Below, piece by piece: positions 42,477 through 51,381 of a stretch of DNA of 64,000 nucleotides (position 1 is the first letter of the stretch; each line of letters begins with the position of its first letter). The notes under the pieces are model-generated. The model was not told the origin of the DNA, ran no database searches, and was given only the letters and a program-made list of their open reading frames with translations. The translations under genes and the position numbers were made by a program. This stretch comes from Verrucomicrobiota bacterium (GTDB taxonomy: Bacteria; Verrucomicrobiota; Kiritimatiellia; CAIQIC01; JAGNIJ01): assembly GCA_022710725.1 (NCBI GenBank), contig JAKLGK010000001.1, positions 177,010 to 241,009 of the forward strand. Reading direction: 5' to 3'.

Positions 42477-42504
42477 TATATATTCCCGCGTTTGAACATA
42501 TCAA
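42477..42504 (-). promoter_or_regulatory. Promoter of the radical SAM-hyp operon
   Basis: On the minus strand TTGATA (42504-42499) and TATATA (42482-42477) are 16 bp apart, with transcription expected from about 42470. It lies exactly between the two palindromes, leaving a ~250-nt leader before ATG 42219. Confidence 0.6.
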
Positions 42505-42506
42505 TA

Positions 42507-42530
42507 TATCACAGTTTATAAACTGTGATA
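42507..42530. promoter_or_regulatory. 24-bp perfect palindrome abutting the -35 box
   Basis: Same sequence as the palindrome at 42427-42454 over its inner 24 bases (core CAGTTTATAAACTG, arms TATCA/TGATA), centred at 42518.5. It ends 2 bp from the predicted -35 element of the radical SAM promoter. Confidence 0.85.
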
Positions 42531-42612
42531 CACACGTTTTCAGGCGTCGCCGCGACCCGGCGGGCAACACCTGCGCGTCTGGGGCCGCCGGCTACCGCGC
42601 TTCGGAATCAAC

Positions 42613-43623
42613 CTAGCCGATCGCCTGGCAGACGGTGATGGCGGCGACGCCGACGATGTCGTCCGCGCTGCAGCCGCGCGACAGGTCGTTCACGGGCTTG
42701 GCGAGGCCCTGCATGATCGGGCCGTAGGCCGTCGCCCCGGCGAGGCGCTCCGTGAGCTTGTAGCTGATGTTGCCGGCCTGGAGGTCGGGAAAGATCAGGA
42801 TGTTCGCCGCGCCCTTGAGCGGGCTGTCCGCGCACTTTGAGGCGGCGACGGCCGGGACGATCGCGGCGTCCGCCTGGAGCTCGCCGTCCACGAGGGCATC
42901 GAGCCCGAGCTCGGCGACACGCTTTTTCGCCAGGTCAGTCGCGCGAACCATCTTGTCCACGAGGTCATGCTTCGCGCTGCCGCGGGTGGAGAAGGACAGC
43001 ATGGCGACGCGGGCCTGGCCGCCGACCAGGGCCTGGCAGGTGCGGATCGTGGCGACGGTGATGTCCACGAGCTGCTCGGCGGTCGGGTTGGGATTGACGC
43101 CGGAGTCGGCGTAGAGCAGCACGCCCTGCCCGCCGGGCGTGGGCCTCGCAAGGTCCATGATGAAACAGCTGCTGCCGAACTTGATGCCGGGGGCGGTGCC
43201 GACGCACTGGAAGGCCGTGCGGACCATGTCCGGCGTCGAGGCGATGGAGCCGGCGACCATGCCGTCGGCCAGGCCCTCGCGGACCATCATGTTGCCGAAG
43301 TAGAGGCGGTTCTGGATCGTATCGCGCGCCTGCTCGGGGGTCATGCCCTTGGCGCGCCGGAGCTCGAGGAGCTTGAGCATCAGCCGCTCGCGCTCGGGGG
43401 CATTGAGATAGTCGAGCACCTGCACCGGCAGGCCCTCGAACGAGACCTGGTCGCGGGTCTTCGCGCGCTCGGCCGGGGTGGCCAGGACGATCACGCGCGC
43501 GGCAATGCCCTGCTTCGCGATCTTGGCGGCGGCCTCCATGACCCGCGGATCGTGGCCCTCGGGGAGGACGAGCGTGCGGGCGGCGGCGCGGGCTTTGGGA
43601 ATGAGCGTATCGAGAAAGCTCAT
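42613..43623 (-). CDS. pta: Phosphate acetyltransferase
   Basis: Interconverts acetyl-CoA and acetyl phosphate. The 336-residue protein starts at ATG 43623 ([10 protein letters not shown]) with AAAGGAG upstream. It is the short, catalytic-domain-only form: [65 protein letters not shown] and [13 protein letters not shown] are all canonical. It is 16 bp after ackA in the same operon, giving the acetate branch that makes ATP in fermentation. Confidence 0.96.
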   Translation of the reverse strand: MSFLDTLIPKARAAARTLVLPEGHDPRVMEAAAKIAKQGIAARVIVLATPAERAKTRDQVSFEGLPVQVLDYLNAPERERLMLKLLELRRAKGMTPEQARDTIQNRLYFGNMMVREGLADGMVAGSIASTPDMVRTAFQCVGTAPGIKFGSSCFIMDLARPTPGGQGVLLYADSGVNPNPTAEQLVDITVATIRTCQALVGGQARVAMLSFSTRGSAKHDLVDKMVRATDLAKKRVAELGLDALVDGELQADAAIVPAVAASKCADSPLKGAANILIFPDLQAGNISYKLTERLAGATAYGPIMQGLAKPVNDLSRGCSADDIVGVAAITVCQAIG

Positions 43624-43639
43624 GGCGTCGGCTCCTTTG

Positions 43640-44893
43640 CTACGCGGCGGGAGAAAGCAGCCGCACGGTCTCGCGGGCAATCATCAGCTCTTCGTTGGTG
43701 GGCATAACTACCGCCTTCAGAATGCTTTCCGCCGTGCTGATCACGGCCTGCCGGCCGACGGCGGCCTCGTTGGCGGCCTTGTCCAGGAAACAGCCGAGGC
43801 ACCCGAGCCGGGAGACCACGCGCTCGCGGACGTAGGCGCTGTTCTCGCCGATGCCGCCGGTGAAAACCACCGCGTCGGCCCCGTCGAGGATCGTCTCGTA
43901 CGCGCCGATGTAGGACACCAGCCGGTGGAAGAACATGAAGAGCGCGCGCTTGGCCTGGTCGTTTTCGCTCTCCGCGGCGGCGATGATGTCGCGCATGTCG
44001 CCGCTGCCGATGCCGGCGACGCCGAGCAGGCCGCTGCGCTTGTTGAGCATCCTGTCCACCTCGTCGGCGCTCATGCCCTGGCGCACGAGGTAGAGGACGA
44101 CGGCGGGATCGATGTCCCCGCAGCGGGTGCCCATGACGAGCCCGTTGAGCGGGGTCATGCCCATGCTGGTGTCGATCACCTTGCCGCGGTCGATCGCCGC
44201 GATGCTGCAGCCGTTGCCGAGGTGGCACGTGATGAGCTTGAGCCGGGCCATCGGCTTGCGCAGGTAGGCGGCGGTGGCCTGGGCGACGAACTTGTGCGAG
44301 GTGCCGTGGAAGCCGTATTTCCGCACGCCGAACTTCTCGTAGTACTCGTAGGGGATGGCGTACAGGTAGGACGAAGGCTGCATGGACTGGTGGAAGGCCG
44401 TGTCGAACACGGCCACGTTCGGGATGTCGCCAAAGACATGGGCGCAGGCCTCGATGCCGCCGAGGTTCGGCGGGTTGTGCAGCGGGGCCAGCGTGGCCAT
44501 CTCCTGGATGATCCGCTTGACCTCGTCCGTGATCCGGACCGAGTCGCGGAACTTCTCGCCGCCATGTACGACGCGGTGCCCGATGGCCTCGACCTCACCC
44601 AGGTTCGCGAGCACGCCGACCGCCGGGTCCACCAGCCTGTCGCAGATCACCCGCAGCGCCTCGTCATGGTTCCGGACCGAGACCTTCTCCTTGAGCTTCT
44701 TGCCGTCGAACCGCTCGTAGACGAGGCAGGGATCGGCCAGGCCGATGCGCTCGACGATGCCCTTGGCGCGGATGGTCTCGCCGCGCATGGCGTACATGGT
44801 GAACTTGAGCGAGGAACTACCCGCGTTGATGACGAGGACGTTGGACGGGCCCTGGGGGAGGTATTCCGTTTCCGTTGCCGGCGTGCTGCTCAT
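43640..44893 (-). CDS. ackA: Acetate kinase
   Basis: Makes ATP from acetyl phosphate and releases acetate. The 417-residue protein has the full ASKHA-fold signature set: [79 protein letters not shown] and [15 protein letters not shown]. An N-terminal extension of ~16 residues is longer than usual; the start at 44893 is nonetheless the first ATG and GGAGC precedes it. With pta downstream it forms the acetate operon, next to the hydrogenase genes, as expected for an H2- and acetate-forming fermenter. Confidence 0.97.
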   Translation of the reverse strand: MSSTPATETEYLPQGPSNVLVINAGSSSLKFTMYAMRGETIRAKGIVERIGLADPCLVYERFDGKKLKEKVSVRNHDEALRVICDRLVDPAVGVLANLGEVEAIGHRVVHGGEKFRDSVRITDEVKRIIQEMATLAPLHNPPNLGGIEACAHVFGDIPNVAVFDTAFHQSMQPSSYLYAIPYEYYEKFGVRKYGFHGTSHKFVAQATAAYLRKPMARLKLITCHLGNGCSIAAIDRGKVIDTSMGMTPLNGLVMGTRCGDIDPAVVLYLVRQGMSADEVDRMLNKRSGLLGVAGIGSGDMRDIIAAAESENDQAKRALFMFFHRLVSYIGAYETILDGADAVVFTGGIGENSAYVRERVVSRLGCLGCFLDKAANEAAVGRQAVISTAESILKAVVMPTNEELMIARETVRLLSPAA

Positions 44894-44998
44894 GTCATGC
44901 TCCGTTGAAAGAGGCGGGTCTCGGGCGGGCCGATCCCGGCTGTGTAATCCGGGGGTCTCTTAAACCAGAGCCGGCCCGCGGCTTCAAGCGAAATCGGG

Positions 44999-45730
44999 TC
45001 ACCGGCCGCGGACCATAGGCACGAAGCGGACAGGCAGATCGTCCTCCACCGTGACGCGCCCGTCTTTCTTGCGCAGGATCACCAGGCGCTGCGCGCCGGC
45101 CTCGCCGACCGGCAGGATCATGCGGCCGCCATCCTTCAACTGGTCGACCAGCGCGGGCGGGATCTCCTCGGGGGCGCAGGTGACCAGGATGGCGTCGAAA
45201 GGCGCATGTTCCGGCCAGCCCCGGTAGCCGTCGCCGGCGCGGACGTTCACCCGCGCATAGCCCTCCGCCGCCAAGGCCCTCCGGGCGTGCTCGGCCAGCT
45301 CGGGGATGATCTCGATGGTGAAGACCTCGGCCCCCAGTTCGGCCAGGACCGCCGCCTGGTAGCCGGAGCCCGTGCCGATCTCAAGGAACTTCTCCCCTTT
45401 CCACGGCGCCATGCGCTCGGTCATGTAGGCGACGATGAAGGGCTGCGAGATGGTCTGCCCGTGGCCGATGGAACAGGGATGATCGCCCCAGGGATCCGAG
45501 CCGTCGCGGTACCGCTCCGGGATGTACTCGGGACGCCGGACCTTTCCCATGGCGCGCAGCACGTCCGGATCGCGGAGGCCATAGGCCTTGAGCACCTCGA
45601 CCATCCCGACGGCCTTATCGGTCATTCCCTCCTCCTGCGGGGGATGCTCCGAAGCGCCTGAACAGCCGCCCGTCACCGCCAACAGGGCCAGCGCCGGGAA
45701 ACCGCGGACCGCCATGCCGAGCCCCTTCAT
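44999..45730 (-). CDS. pcm: Protein-L-isoaspartate O-methyltransferase with export signal
   Basis: Uses S-adenosylmethionine to repair isoaspartyl residues in aged proteins. The 243-residue protein has the core motifs MGKVRRPEYIPE, IGHGQTISQPFIVAYM, FLEIGTGSGYQAAVLAELG and GWPEHAPFDAILVTCAP. Unlike the usual cytosolic enzyme it begins with a hydrophobic leader ending in ALLAVTGGCSGASE, reading like a signal peptide, possibly of a lipoprotein (Cys23; the lipobox is imperfect). A start at Met36 would give a cytosolic form. If exported, the repair would be periplasmic, where SAM should be absent, so the cytosolic alternative is worth considering. It is divergent from the hydrogenase genes. Confidence 0.9.
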   Translation of the reverse strand: MKGLGMAVRGFPALALLAVTGGCSGASEHPPQEEGMTDKAVGMVEVLKAYGLRDPDVLRAMGKVRRPEYIPERYRDGSDPWGDHPCSIGHGQTISQPFIVAYMTERMAPWKGEKFLEIGTGSGYQAAVLAELGAEVFTIEIIPELAEHARRALAAEGYARVNVRAGDGYRGWPEHAPFDAILVTCAPEEIPPALVDQLKDGGRMILPVGEAGAQRLVILRKKDGRVTVEDDLPVRFVPMVRGR

Positions 45731-45885
45731 GGAGCAAGTTTACCACACCGGCCGCCGAATAAGAAAACGGCAAAAAAGGCTAGCCATGTCCCCGCGCCTT
45801 GTTTACAGTTCGCGCTGATTTGCACGCGTTTTCCCGAATGATCCGCCGCCCGGCGGCGGGGCGCGAAGCCGAAGGAGAAAACCTG

Positions 45886-46911
45886 ATGAGCATCAAGAAG
45901 ATAGGGCCCGCCGCGCTGGAGCGCTGGGTGGACGGCTTGATCGGGCGGCAGACGGTGATCGGCGTCCAGGCCAAGGGCGACAAGTTCGCCTTCGCGCCGC
46001 TGGCGAAGACCTCCGCGCTGCGGCTGGACTACGACGTCGCCGTGACCGCGCCCAAGGCCTTCCTCCAGCCGCCGTGCGAGACCTTGCTGCGCTTCAACCC
46101 GAAGGGCTACGAGAGCGTGGTCGACGAACAGCCGTTCGTCCTCTTCGGCGTGCACCCCTACGACGCGGCGGCGATCCTGCAGATGGACGTCGTGTTCGCC
46201 GAGGGCCAGGCGGACATCCACTATCTCAAGCGCCGCGCGCAGGCGACGCTGGTTGTTTCGGACGTGCAGCAGCCGTCGGCCAACGTGTTCGCCGGCTGCA
46301 TGAACACCGCGGTCCTCGAGCAGGGCGGCGACGTGATGCTGACCCGCATCGGCGACGCGTACCTCGTCGAGAGCCGCTCGGACAAGGGCGCCGCGCTGGT
46401 GAAATCCCTCGCGGGCGAGCCGGACGCCGCTCCGGCCGACCTGCAGCTCCGGAAAAAGACCTGGGACGACAACCGGAAGCGCCTGCGGCGCCACGAGCTC
46501 AAGGTCAAGCCGGGGGACCTGCCCGCCCTGCTGGCCCGCTCCTACGATCACCCGGTCTGGGAGGAGAAGTCGAAGCGCTGCTTCTCCTGCGGCTCCTGCA
46601 ACCTCGTGTGCCCGACCTGCTACTGCTTCAACGTCCGCGACGACGTGCGCTGGGACCTCCAGAGCGGCGAGCGCGTCCGCACGTGGGATGGCTGCATGCT
46701 CGCCGAGTTCGCGCTCGTCGCCGGCGGCCACAACTTCCGGAAGAAGAAACCGGAGCGCTACCGCCACCGCTACCTGCGGAAGGGCCAGTACCTTTTCGAG
46801 CAGCACCGGCAGATCGCCTGCGTCGGCTGCGGCCGCTGCATCGGCGCCTGCGTGACGAAGATCGCGAACCCGGTGGAAATCTACAACCGACTGGCGGAGG
46901 GACCGCGATGA
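45886..46911 (+). CDS. hydB: [NiFe] hydrogenase (group 3b type) iron-sulfur beta subunit
   Basis: A 341-residue electron-transfer subunit. The start at ATG 45886 (MSIKKIGPAA) is preceded by AAGGAG. C-terminal ferredoxin-type ligands appear in CFSCGSCNLVCPTCYC (near residue 230) and CVGCGRCIGACV (near 311), for two [4Fe-4S] clusters. The N-terminal ~200 residues (FVLFGVHPYDAAAIL, VFAGCMNTAV) are typical of the sulfhydrogenase/anaerobic sulfite reductase A subunit family. It should pass electrons between the HydG flavoprotein and the HydDA hydrogenase. It leads a tightly packed operon; the stop overlaps hydG in ATGA. Confidence 0.93.
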   Translation: MSIKKIGPAALERWVDGLIGRQTVIGVQAKGDKFAFAPLAKTSALRLDYDVAVTAPKAFLQPPCETLLRFNPKGYESVVDEQPFVLFGVHPYDAAAILQMDVVFAEGQADIHYLKRRAQATLVVSDVQQPSANVFAGCMNTAVLEQGGDVMLTRIGDAYLVESRSDKGAALVKSLAGEPDAAPADLQLRKKTWDDNRKRLRRHELKVKPGDLPALLARSYDHPVWEEKSKRCFSCGSCNLVCPTCYCFNVRDDVRWDLQSGERVRTWDGCMLAEFALVAGGHNFRKKKPERYRHRYLRKGQYLFEQHRQIACVGCGRCIGACVTKIANPVEIYNRLAEGPR

Positions 46912-47750
46912 GCCAGATCCTGACGGCGGAAAAAGACATCTACCTGCCCGAGCCGGCGGATGTCGTGCGCGCCGAGCCGATGACGAAGATGGAGATGTTC
47001 TTCGAGTTCAAGCTCTCCAGCGGCCGGCCGCTGGGCCACATGCCCGGCCAGTTCGCCGAGGTCGCGATCCCGGGCATCGGCGAGGCGCCGATCTCGATCT
47101 CCTCGTCCCCGACGTACCGGAGCGGATTCCAGATGGTCGTGCGCAACGTCGGCAACGTGTCCGCCGCCATGCACCGCCTGGCCCCCGGGAAAAAGGTCGG
47201 CATCCGCGGCCCGTTCGGGACGCAGTTCCCGGTGGACGGCGCGATGAAGGGGCAGGACCTCCTGTTCGTCTGCGGCGGCATCGGCCTGGTGCCCGTCCGC
47301 TCGGCGATCGACTACGTCCTGCATCACCGCAAGGACTACGGCCGCGTGACGATCCTCTTCGGCACCAAGAGCCCGGCCGAGCGGCTGTTCGTCGAGGAGG
47401 CGAAGCAGTGGGCCGCCCAGCCGGACACGACCTTCCTCGAGACCGTGGACCGCGGCGACGAACACTGGAAGGGGAGCGTGGGCGTCATTACGACGCTCAT
47501 GCCGAAGGTCAAGGTGGACCCGGCCCGGACGGTCGCCGTTATCTGCGGCCCGCCGATCATGTACAAGTTCGTGATCCTCGAACTCGACAAGATGGGCATC
47601 GGGAAGGACCGGATCTTCGTCTCGCTCGAGCGCCACATGAAGTGCGGCGTCGGGAAGTGCGGGCACTGCCAGATCAACGGCCTGTACGTCTGCCAGGACG
47701 GGCCGGTGTTCCGCTACACCGACGTCGCCGAAGTACGGGAGGCCATCTGA
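46908..47750 (+). CDS. hydG: Hydrogenase diaphorase gamma subunit (FAD, NAD(P), [2Fe-2S])
   Basis: A 280-residue ferredoxin-reductase-like subunit that exchanges electrons with NAD(P)H. FAD-binding PISISSSPTYRSGF is at ~residues 64-77, the NAD(P)-binding VCGGIGLVPVRSAID near 122-136, and CGPPIMYKFV near 207. The C-terminal CGVGKCGHCQINGLYVCQDG (near residue 245) binds a [2Fe-2S] cluster as in dihydroorotate dehydrogenase K subunits. Whether NAD or NADP is used cannot be read with confidence. It overlaps hydB by 4 bp and its stop overlaps hydD by one base. Confidence 0.93.
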   Translation: MSQILTAEKDIYLPEPADVVRAEPMTKMEMFFEFKLSSGRPLGHMPGQFAEVAIPGIGEAPISISSSPTYRSGFQMVVRNVGNVSAAMHRLAPGKKVGIRGPFGTQFPVDGAMKGQDLLFVCGGIGLVPVRSAIDYVLHHRKDYGRVTILFGTKSPAERLFVEEAKQWAAQPDTTFLETVDRGDEHWKGSVGVITTLMPKVKVDPARTVAVICGPPIMYKFVILELDKMGIGKDRIFVSLERHMKCGVGKCGHCQINGLYVCQDGPVFRYTDVAEVREAI

Positions 47751-48505
47751 TGGACAAGCCGCGCGTCGCCATTTTCGATTTCGCCTGCTGCGAGGGGTGC
47801 CAGCTCCAGATCGTCAACCTGGAGGAGGAACTCCTCGACGTCCTGTCGCTGGTCCAGCCCGTCGAGTGGCGGGAGGCCATCAGCGACCAGAGCGACACCT
47901 ACGACATCGCCATCGTCGAGGGCTCGATCACCCGGCCCGGCGACGAGGAGAAGCTGCGCCAGATCCGCTCGCGCGCCAAGGTCCTCGTCGCCCTCGGCGC
48001 CTGCGCGACGATGGGCGGCGTGAACAAGCTGAAGAACAACTTCACCATGGAGGACGTCCGGCGGGAGGTCTACGGCAAGGACGGCTCGATGCCGCACCTG
48101 GACACCGCGCCGACCAAGGCGCTGGACGAGGTGGTCAAGGTGGACCTGAAGATCCACGGCTGCCCGATCAACAACAAGGAATTCGCCTACATCCTGCGCT
48201 GCCTGGCCCTCGGCAAGACGCCGGCAATCCCGAACTACCCGGTGTGCGTCGAGTGCAAGATGCGCGGCAACGTGTGCCGCTACGAATACAACGAGATCTG
48301 CCTCGGCCCCGTCACCCGCGCCGGCTGCGACGCCAAGTGCCCCTCCGCGGGGTTCTGGTGCTTCGGCTGCCGCGGCTACGTGGACGATCCCAACGTCCAG
48401 GCTGCGCGCGAGGTCATGGAGCATTACGGCAAGACCATGGAAGACTTGAAGGGCCGGCTGCTGCTGTTCAACAGCAAGCAGGAAGCCACCGAGAACGTGA
48501 AGTAG
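47750..48505 (+). CDS. hydD: [NiFe] hydrogenase small (delta) subunit
   Basis: A 251-residue small subunit starting at ATG 47750 in a TGATG overlap. Cluster ligands are in FACCEGCQLQIVN (residues ~9-19), LGACATMGG, IHGCPINN and the Cys-rich C-terminal half (CVECKMRGNVC, CLGPVTRAGCDAKCPSAG, CFGCRGY), giving three clusters as in group 3 enzymes. There is no Tat signal, so the hydrogenase is cytoplasmic, as for bidirectional NAD(P)-linked types. It precedes the large-subunit gene by 20 bp. Confidence 0.95.
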   Translation: MDKPRVAIFDFACCEGCQLQIVNLEEELLDVLSLVQPVEWREAISDQSDTYDIAIVEGSITRPGDEEKLRQIRSRAKVLVALGACATMGGVNKLKNNFTMEDVRREVYGKDGSMPHLDTAPTKALDEVVKVDLKIHGCPINNKEFAYILRCLALGKTPAIPNYPVCVECKMRGNVCRYEYNEICLGPVTRAGCDAKCPSAGFWCFGCRGYVDDPNVQAAREVMEHYGKTMEDLKGRLLLFNSKQEATENVK

Positions 48506-48525
48506 AGGAAGGCGGAAGCCCCATC

Positions 48526-49824
48526 ATGAGCAAGACCATCGACATCCACGTCCACCACATCACCCGCGTCGAGGGGCACGGCAACATCGTGCTGCGCGCC
48601 TCCGACGGCCGCATCGAGAAGCTCGAGTGGCAGGTGCCCGAGGCGCCTCGCTTCTTCGAGGCCATGGTCCGCGGCCGCAGCTTCGAGGACATCCAAACCA
48701 TCGTCAGCCGCATCTGCGGCATCTGCTCCGTCACCCACTCGTTCTCGTGCATCAAGGCCATCGAGGACGCCATGGGCATCGTGGTCTCCGAGCAGACCGA
48801 CAAGATCCGCATGCTGCTCCACTACTCCGAGCAGCTCGAAAGCCACAGCCTGCACGTCGGCTACCTCGTCGCGCCGGACCTGCTCGGCCAGAAATCCGTC
48901 GTGCCGCTCGTGAAGAGCCACCCGGACGTCGTCAAGACCGTCATCAAGCTCCACCGCACGGGCAACCAGTGGATGGAGGCGATCGGCGGGCGCATGACCC
49001 ACCCCGTCACCATCAAGCCCGGCGGGTTCGCCAGCCTGCCGACCGAGCAGTACCTGCGCGAGCTGAAGAAGACCCTCGAGGGCATCGTCCCGGACCTCAA
49101 GGCCCTCGCCGAGGTCGTCTTGAGCCTCGCGCCGAAACTGCCGGCCTTCGACCGCGACACCGAGTACGTCGCGCTCGTCGACCCGACGCACTACTCCTTC
49201 TACCACGGCGGCATCGGCAGCACGGACACCAAGGACCTGACGCCCGTCCGGAAGTTCGAGTCCGTCGTCAACGAGTACGTCACCGCGCAGTCCACCGCCA
49301 AGTGGTGCAAGTGGCACCGCGACGCCTTCGCGGTCGGCTCGCTGGCCCGCTTCAACCTGAACGCGGACCTCCTGCTGCCCCTGGCGGCGGCCACGGCCAA
49401 GAAGCTCGGGCTGAAGAAGGGCTGCTGCAACCCCTACATGAACAACGTCGCCCAGGTCGTCGAGAGCGTGCAGGTCGTCGAGCACAGCCTCCAGATCATC
49501 GACGAGCTGCTGACGAAGGGCATCCAGCCCGAGGTGCCGAAGGTCCAGCCCCGCGAAGGCGAGGGCGCCGGCGCCGTCGAGGCGCCGCGCGGCATCCTGT
49601 TCCACCGCTACGCCTTCGACAAGAAGGGCCACTGCATCCGGGCCAACTGCTGCATCCCGACCAACCAGAACCACGCGAACATCCAGAAGGATTTCGAGGC
49701 CCTGGTGCCGCAGATCATCGGCCGGCCGCAGGAGGAAATCCGCCTGCTCCTCGAGATGCTCGTCCGCGCCTACGACCCGTGTATCTCCTGCTCCACGCAT
49801 TACCTGGACGTGAAGTTCGTGTAG
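48526..49824 (+). CDS. hydA: [NiFe] hydrogenase large (alpha) subunit, group 3b type
   Basis: The catalytic subunit carrying the Ni-Fe(CN)2CO site. The 432-residue protein has L1 motif RICGICSVTHS near residue 62 and L2 motif DPCISCSTH near the end, supplying all four Cys ligands. Seven residues (YLDVKFV) follow the last His and should be cut off by the maturation protease encoded next. Group 3b is inferred from the HydBGDA partner set, which can reduce protons with NAD(P)H or run in reverse, sometimes with polysulfide reductase activity. The purine/pyrimidine hairpin in the 85-bp gap after it may affect expression of the protease gene. Confidence 0.95.
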   Translation: MSKTIDIHVHHITRVEGHGNIVLRASDGRIEKLEWQVPEAPRFFEAMVRGRSFEDIQTIVSRICGICSVTHSFSCIKAIEDAMGIVVSEQTDKIRMLLHYSEQLESHSLHVGYLVAPDLLGQKSVVPLVKSHPDVVKTVIKLHRTGNQWMEAIGGRMTHPVTIKPGGFASLPTEQYLRELKKTLEGIVPDLKALAEVVLSLAPKLPAFDRDTEYVALVDPTHYSFYHGGIGSTDTKDLTPVRKFESVVNEYVTAQSTAKWCKWHRDAFAVGSLARFNLNADLLLPLAAATAKKLGLKKGCCNPYMNNVAQVVESVQVVEHSLQIIDELLTKGIQPEVPKVQPREGEGAGAVEAPRGILFHRYAFDKKGHCIRANCCIPTNQNHANIQKDFEALVPQIIGRPQEEIRLLLEMLVRAYDPCISCSTHYLDVKFV

Positions 49825-49834
49825 GAGCTTTTTT

Positions 49835-49899
49835 CTTCTCTTCCTCGTTCTCGTGCCCGGCTCCGATGGGCCGGAGAGGGGGAGAAGGAGAAAGAGAAG
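49835..49899 (+). other. Polypyrimidine-polypurine hairpin between hydA and protease gene
   Basis: The strand CTTCTCTTCCTCGTTCTC (49835-49852) pairs with GAGAAGGAGAAAGAGAAG (49882-49899) at 16 of 18 positions, with a CCGG-containing loop. It ends 10 nt before the protease start and just before its AAGGAGG. It might protect the hydBGDA message 3' end or modulate translation of the next gene. Confidence 0.5.
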
Positions 49900-49909
49900 G
49901 ACAAGGAGG

Positions 49910-50383
49910 ATGAGCGCGGCCATCATCGTGATCGGGCTCGGCAATCCCCTGATGGCCGATGAAGGCGTCGGCGTGCGGCTGGTCGAACGGCTCGCCGCTC
50001 AATCCGGCCGCTTTCCCGGCGTAAAATTTCTGGACGCCGGCACGTCCGGCATGGTCGCCCTCCATGCCATGCGCGGGCTGCGAAAGGCCGTCTTCGTGGA
50101 CTGCGCCCTGATGGGCGAAGCCCCCGGCGCGATCCGGCGCTTTACCCCGGACCAGGCCGCCAGCCTGAAGAAGTTGCCGGGGCTTTCCCTCCACGAGGGC
50201 GACCTGTTCGGCATTTTGGAGTTGTCGAAACAACTGGGCGAGTGCCCGCCGGAGGTCGTCATCTTCGGCATTCAACCGTCAAACCTCGAACCCGCGCCCG
50301 GACTCTCGGATACGCTGACCGCCCGCCTCCCGGAGTATGAGGCGGCCGTCCGGGCGGAAATCTCATGCACGAGTTCTCCATAG
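49910..50383 (+). CDS. Hydrogenase maturation protease (HyaD/HycI family)
   Basis: A 157-residue endopeptidase that removes the C-terminal peptide of HydA after nickel insertion. It starts at ATG 49910 (MSAAIIVIGLGNPLMADEG); residues IGLGNPLMADEGVGVRL and FLDAGTSGM match the family, with Glu17 and Asp of the second motif as Ni-sensing ligands. The AAGGAGG directly abuts the ATG with no spacer, so either initiation is weak or the neighbouring GGAGAAGG tract is used. It lies between hydA and hypA, overlapping hypA by 19 bp. Confidence 0.92.
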   Translation: MSAAIIVIGLGNPLMADEGVGVRLVERLAAQSGRFPGVKFLDAGTSGMVALHAMRGLRKAVFVDCALMGEAPGAIRRFTPDQAASLKKLPGLSLHEGDLFGILELSKQLGECPPEVVIFGIQPSNLEPAPGLSDTLTARLPEYEAAVRAEISCTSSP

Positions 50384-50733
50384 GCCAAAGCGTCGTCCAG
50401 ACTGTGTTGGCCGAATTAAGCGGCCGCGGCCTGCCGCCCGGCGCCCTGCGCGCGGCCCGGATCGCCGTCGGTTCCATGCACCAGATCGTGCCGGACACGC
50501 TGGTTTTCGCCTACGAAGCACTCGTCCGGGACACGCCGGCCGCCGGGTCGCGGCTGGTCATCCGCCCGGTGCCCGTCACGGCGCGGTGCAAGGCCTGCGG
50601 CTGGCAGGGCGCGCTGGAGGTCCCTCTCTTCCTGTGCGGGGCTTGCCAATCGGGCGAAATCGAGTTGATTACAGGGATGGAACTGCACCTGGAAAGCCTG
50701 GAGGTGGAGGAACATGGCGACGCAGAACATTAA
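50365..50733 (+). CDS. hypA: Nickel chaperone HypA
   Basis: A 122-residue chaperone that delivers nickel to the hydrogenase precursor with HypB. It begins MHEFSIGQS; His2 and Glu3 are the nickel-site residues. The zinc site is formed by CKAC (near residue 75) and CGAC (near 92). The start lies 19 bp inside the protease gene, and its 3' end overlaps hypB by 20 bp, so the maturation set is translated as a unit. Confidence 0.95.
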   Translation: MHEFSIGQSVVQTVLAELSGRGLPPGALRAARIAVGSMHQIVPDTLVFAYEALVRDTPAAGSRLVIRPVPVTARCKACGWQGALEVPLFLCGACQSGEIELITGMELHLESLEVEEHGDAEH

Positions 50734-51361
50734 AGTCTACAAGGACCTGATGGGCGAGAACGAGAAGTGGGCCGCCGCCACGCGCAGGGTCCTCGCCGAG
50801 CGGCGCCTGTCCATGGTCAACCTCATCGGCTCGCCGGGCTCCGGCAAGACCGCGCTGATCGAGGCCACGGCGAAGAAGCTGGGCGCCGGGTTCCGCGCGG
50901 CCGTGCTGGAAGGCGACGTCGAAACCACGCGCGACGCCGAGCGCATCGCCGCCGTGAACCTGCCCGTCAGCCAGCTCCTCACCAGCGGCGCGTGCCACCT
51001 CGAGGCGAAGCTTGTGTACCAGGCCCTGCTGGAACTGCCGACGGAGAACCTGCGGCTGGTCATTGTCGAGAACGTGGGCAACATGGTCTGCCCCGCGGAA
51101 TTCGACATCGGCGAGCACGCCAAGGTCGCGGTCTTGAGCGTGACCGAGGGCGAGGACAAGCCGCTGAAGTATCCCCTGCTTTTCCGCGAGGCGAAGGCGG
51201 TCGTGCTGACGAAGATCGACCTGCTCCCGCACCTCGATTTCAACCTCGCGGCCTGCGAGGGATTCATCCAGCAGGTCCACGCCGGCGTGCCGGTGTTCAA
51301 GGTATCCGCCCGGACCGGCGAGGGATTGTCGGCCTGGGCCGACTGGCTGCTCGGCGTGTAG
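50714..51361 (+). CDS. hypB: Hydrogenase nickel incorporation GTPase HypB
   Basis: A 215-residue SIMIBI GTPase that powers nickel delivery with HypA. Walker A is GSPGSGKT (residues ~39-46), followed by LEGDVETTRDAERI, TSGACHLEAKLVY with the metal-binding Cys-His, VENVGNMVCPAEFD, and the guanine specificity motif LTKIDLL. The N-terminal His-rich or CxxCxxC nickel-storage extension of some HypB proteins is missing, so it is the minimal form. It is the last gene of the plus-strand hydrogenase operon and converges on xseB across 20 bp. Confidence 0.95.
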   Translation: MATQNIKVYKDLMGENEKWAAATRRVLAERRLSMVNLIGSPGSGKTALIEATAKKLGAGFRAAVLEGDVETTRDAERIAAVNLPVSQLLTSGACHLEAKLVYQALLELPTENLRLVIVENVGNMVCPAEFDIGEHAKVAVLSVTEGEDKPLKYPLLFREAKAVVLTKIDLLPHLDFNLAACEGFIQQVHAGVPVFKVSARTGEGLSAWADWLLGV

Positions 51362-51381
51362 ATCGGCCACGAGCGGCCTTC

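Larger units (their letters stand above)
42220..42612. other. 393-bp intergenic control region between radical SAM gene and pta
   Basis: No gene is seen here. The central part is markedly AT-rich for this window and holds a promoter and two long palindromes, listed separately. The segments 42220-42420 and 42540-42612 are GC-rich and show nothing recognisable. Confidence 0.7.

Noticed and set aside
42220..42570. Repeated peptide VSQFINCD in an N-terminal extension of the radical SAM protein
   Set aside because: It is merely the translation of the two DNA palindromes; the conserved protein starts at 42219.
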